NCBI RefSeq assembly: GCF_014695975.1 | Contig: NZ_JACJPI010000029.1 | Location: 1-64,000, forward strand | DNA length: 64,000 nucleotides | Reading direction: 5' to 3' | DNA from: Leptolyngbya sp. FACHB-321 | GTDB lineage: Bacteria; Cyanobacteriota; Cyanobacteriia; Leptolyngbyales; Leptolyngbyaceae | The notes under the pieces: model-generated | What the model was told of the DNA's origin: nothing | Database searches by the model: none | What the model saw: the letters and a program-made list of their open reading frames with translations, nothing else | Shown here: positions 62,777-64,000 of the stretch, piece by piece | How positions within the stretch are numbered: the stretch's first letter is position 1 | Layout: every line of letters starts with the position of its first letter | Position numbers and translations under genes: made by a program

Positions 62777-63093
62777 TGGCGGACTATTTGCTGGGATTGA
62801 CACAACGTACTCTAGGATTGGCAGATACATTACAGCCGCGTATTCCATCAATGTTTGAGGCTGGTTTACCAATGCCTGGTGACCAGGTCTGGGCTTGGCA
62901 GACTGAACCACTAGCAACAGAAACGGCTACAAATTCAGCCGCAAGCCCCCCCTCGCTACCATTGACCACACCTCTAACTTACCAATCTAGTTCACCAATT
63001 GCAGGCTCTAGTCTAGCAGCACAGGAAAGCCAGTTCATTCCATCTACTGATGGATCAGCGTTAGCATCTACGCAAAAAAAAAGTCTTTACTAG
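62776..63093 (+). CDS. CIS-associated protein, first part (up to an A9 frameshift site)
   Basis: A frame of 105 residues beginning ADYLLGLTQRTLGLADTLQP, a well-formed N-terminus, followed by a Ser/Thr/Pro-rich stretch. It runs into nine A at 63074-63082 and stops shortly after. The next reading phase continues open to the end of the window with the same composition, so this is almost surely the first part of one long protein. The start overlaps the previous stop, showing coupled translation. In CIS loci a long low-complexity protein at this place is common; its role is unclear. Confidence 0.7.
   Translation: MADYLLGLTQRTLGLADTLQPRIPSMFEAGLPMPGDQVWAWQTEPLATETATNSAASPPSLPLTTPLTYQSSSPIAGSSLAAQESQFIPSTDGSALASTQKKSLY
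63074..63082 (+). other. A9 slippery site
   Basis: Nine A in phase C-AA-AAA-AAA-A contain the heptamer A-AAA-AAA in the zero frame. A -1 ribosomal shift, or one extra A added by polymerase slippage, leads into the long downstream frame. A sequencing or assembly error in the run would look the same. Confidence 0.6.
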
Positions 63094-64000
63094 AACCCAC
63101 TGATAAAAGTTTTTCCCAATCCTCTAAGGCAAATCAGGCTCCTTTGGGAAGATTGGCTGGATTGGAATCCTCAACGGAACTTCCCACACTGCCTCAACAG
63201 TTGTGCTCTATTAATAATGCTCAAGCGAAGACTGCGATCGCCCTAAAGAATCTGTCTTATTCTGGTCGATTGATCGTTTCGGCAACAGCAAGAGCAGAGC
63301 TAGTTGCAACAGCAGCTAGTTCATTCTTTTCGCCAATTTCACTATTATCGTTGCCGCCTCTAACGCTAATTCCTGAGCAATCTTTGCCCCCTCATTCAAT
63401 CTCATCGTTGCCAGTTCCAACGACAACTGCTGAGCCATTGGTACCAATGGCTCGATCGCACCTTGCAGCTCCATCAATCCCACCATTCCCAACCCTTCCC
63501 AACCCTACTGCAAGCACAGTAATTCAGCATTCCACAGCTAGCTCCTCTACCAGGGAACATCAGCCTTCTGCATCAAAGCCTTTCAGCCCTCACCATACAT
63601 TCCCCGCCCCCAACCAAGGAAAGGCATTTTCGGCAACCCGACCAAGCTCATTGGCAGAGGAGTTAGCACCGATTGCTAGCCCACTACTAGTAACAGATCT
63701 GCCGTTATCACGTTCGCTTGATCGTTCGCTGCAATCACCTGATCCTGTGGTTCAACGCCTTGTTGCTTCTGAAGCTGTTGCGTCTGAAGACAATTCAATT
63801 TCTAATTCGGTAGTTCAACCAACTCAGCCAGCCGATCGACAGTTTGCAGCCTTTTCTCAATCGAAAGCCATTTCATCGTCAACAGAAATAGTCAGTAATG
63901 CAGCAACCAGCCCATTCTTTTCGCTAATCTCACTATCATTGCTGCCGTCTCTGACGATGATTCCCGATCAATCCTTACCCCCTAATCCAATCTCATCGTC
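63083..64000 (+). CDS. CIS-associated Ser/Pro-rich protein, second part (runs off the window)
   Basis: In the -1 phase after the A9 run the sequence reads SLLEPTDKSFSQSSKANQAP and stays open for at least 300 codons to the window end. It is Ser/Pro/Thr/Ala-rich with a diverged repeat (FFSPISLLSLPPLTLIP near 63.32 kb and FFSLISLSLLPSLTMIP near 63.91 kb). It has no start codon of its own with a ribosome-binding site, so it should be read as the continuation of the preceding part. The end lies outside the window. Confidence 0.6.
63321..64000 (+). repeat. Pair of diverged 90-bp repeats within the long CIS-associated gene
   Basis: Units at about 63321-63414 and 63910-64000 are about 590 bases apart and share most bases, both coding for a hydrophobic Pro/Leu/Ser motif. 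The second copy is cut by the window end; further copies may follow. Confidence 0.65.

Noticed and set aside
1-64000. CRISPR arrays
   Set aside because: No series of regularly spaced direct repeats was seen on either strand.
1-64000. tRNA and rRNA genes
   Set aside because: No cloverleaf-like T-arm plus CCA-type end and no rRNA-like stretch was recognised by eye; a tRNAscan run would settle it.

Overview
This window looks like cyanobacterial DNA. The HIP1 octamer GCGATCGC recurs throughout. There is an SLH-type iron-uptake porin, a pair of Ser/Thr kinases of cyanobacterial style, a NarL-type two-component system next to an ABC-2 exporter, and a contractile-injection-system (CIS) locus at the right edge. 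The species cannot be read from the sequence, and whether this is a large plasmid or a chromosomal island is open.

Layout. 0.4-22.6 kb holds ordinary accessory and chromosome-like genes: VOC protein, lipoprotein, WD40 protein, CPBP protease, ABC exporter with its two-component system, class A beta-lactamase, two kinases, a TM2 protein, a LysR/SMP-30/ABM unit, and a phospholipase D-like protein beside a YukJ-like protein. Between them lie scars of mobile DNA: a group II intron maturase tail fused to an IS110 tail, and a MITE-like element that cuts off a primase-like gene. 22.6-24.7 kb is a graveyard of gene fragments. 24.7-38.4 kb and 45.9-58.5 kb form an unusual block, almost all on the minus strand. 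39.0-45.7 kb, between its halves, is a cluster of redox and detoxification genes, several broken by very small mutations. 58.7-64 kb holds a degenerate FG-GAP gene and then the start of a CIS operon (sheath, tube, baseplate-like protein, long Ser/Pro-rich protein).

The most interesting part is the minus-strand block. It encodes a 1689-residue protein with the signatures of a single-chain two-barrel RNA polymerase: DFDGD at residues 653-657, an R-x-P motif 46 residues upstream, a lysine-rich motif near 347-351 and a D-x-x-K motif near 934. The block also carries its own sliding-clamp homologue, a clamp-loader delta subunit, a Ski2/Hel308-like helicase, a DUF1998-type helicase with two cysteine clusters, a TGT/DpdA-like transglycosylase, and a gene set whose order and content match the PRTRC cassette (E, C, F, B, ThiF), including E1-like and E2-like ubiquitin-system relatives. 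About ten small genes of unknown function accompany these. I infer a large replicating element that brings its own transcription enzyme, replication accessory factors and possibly a nucleic-acid modification activity. No ParB, PRTRC A/JAB, PRTRC D or replication initiator was recognised here; these may lie outside the window.

Calls rest on reading motifs and gene order by eye. No database search was run, so family names for weakly conserved proteins are proposals.
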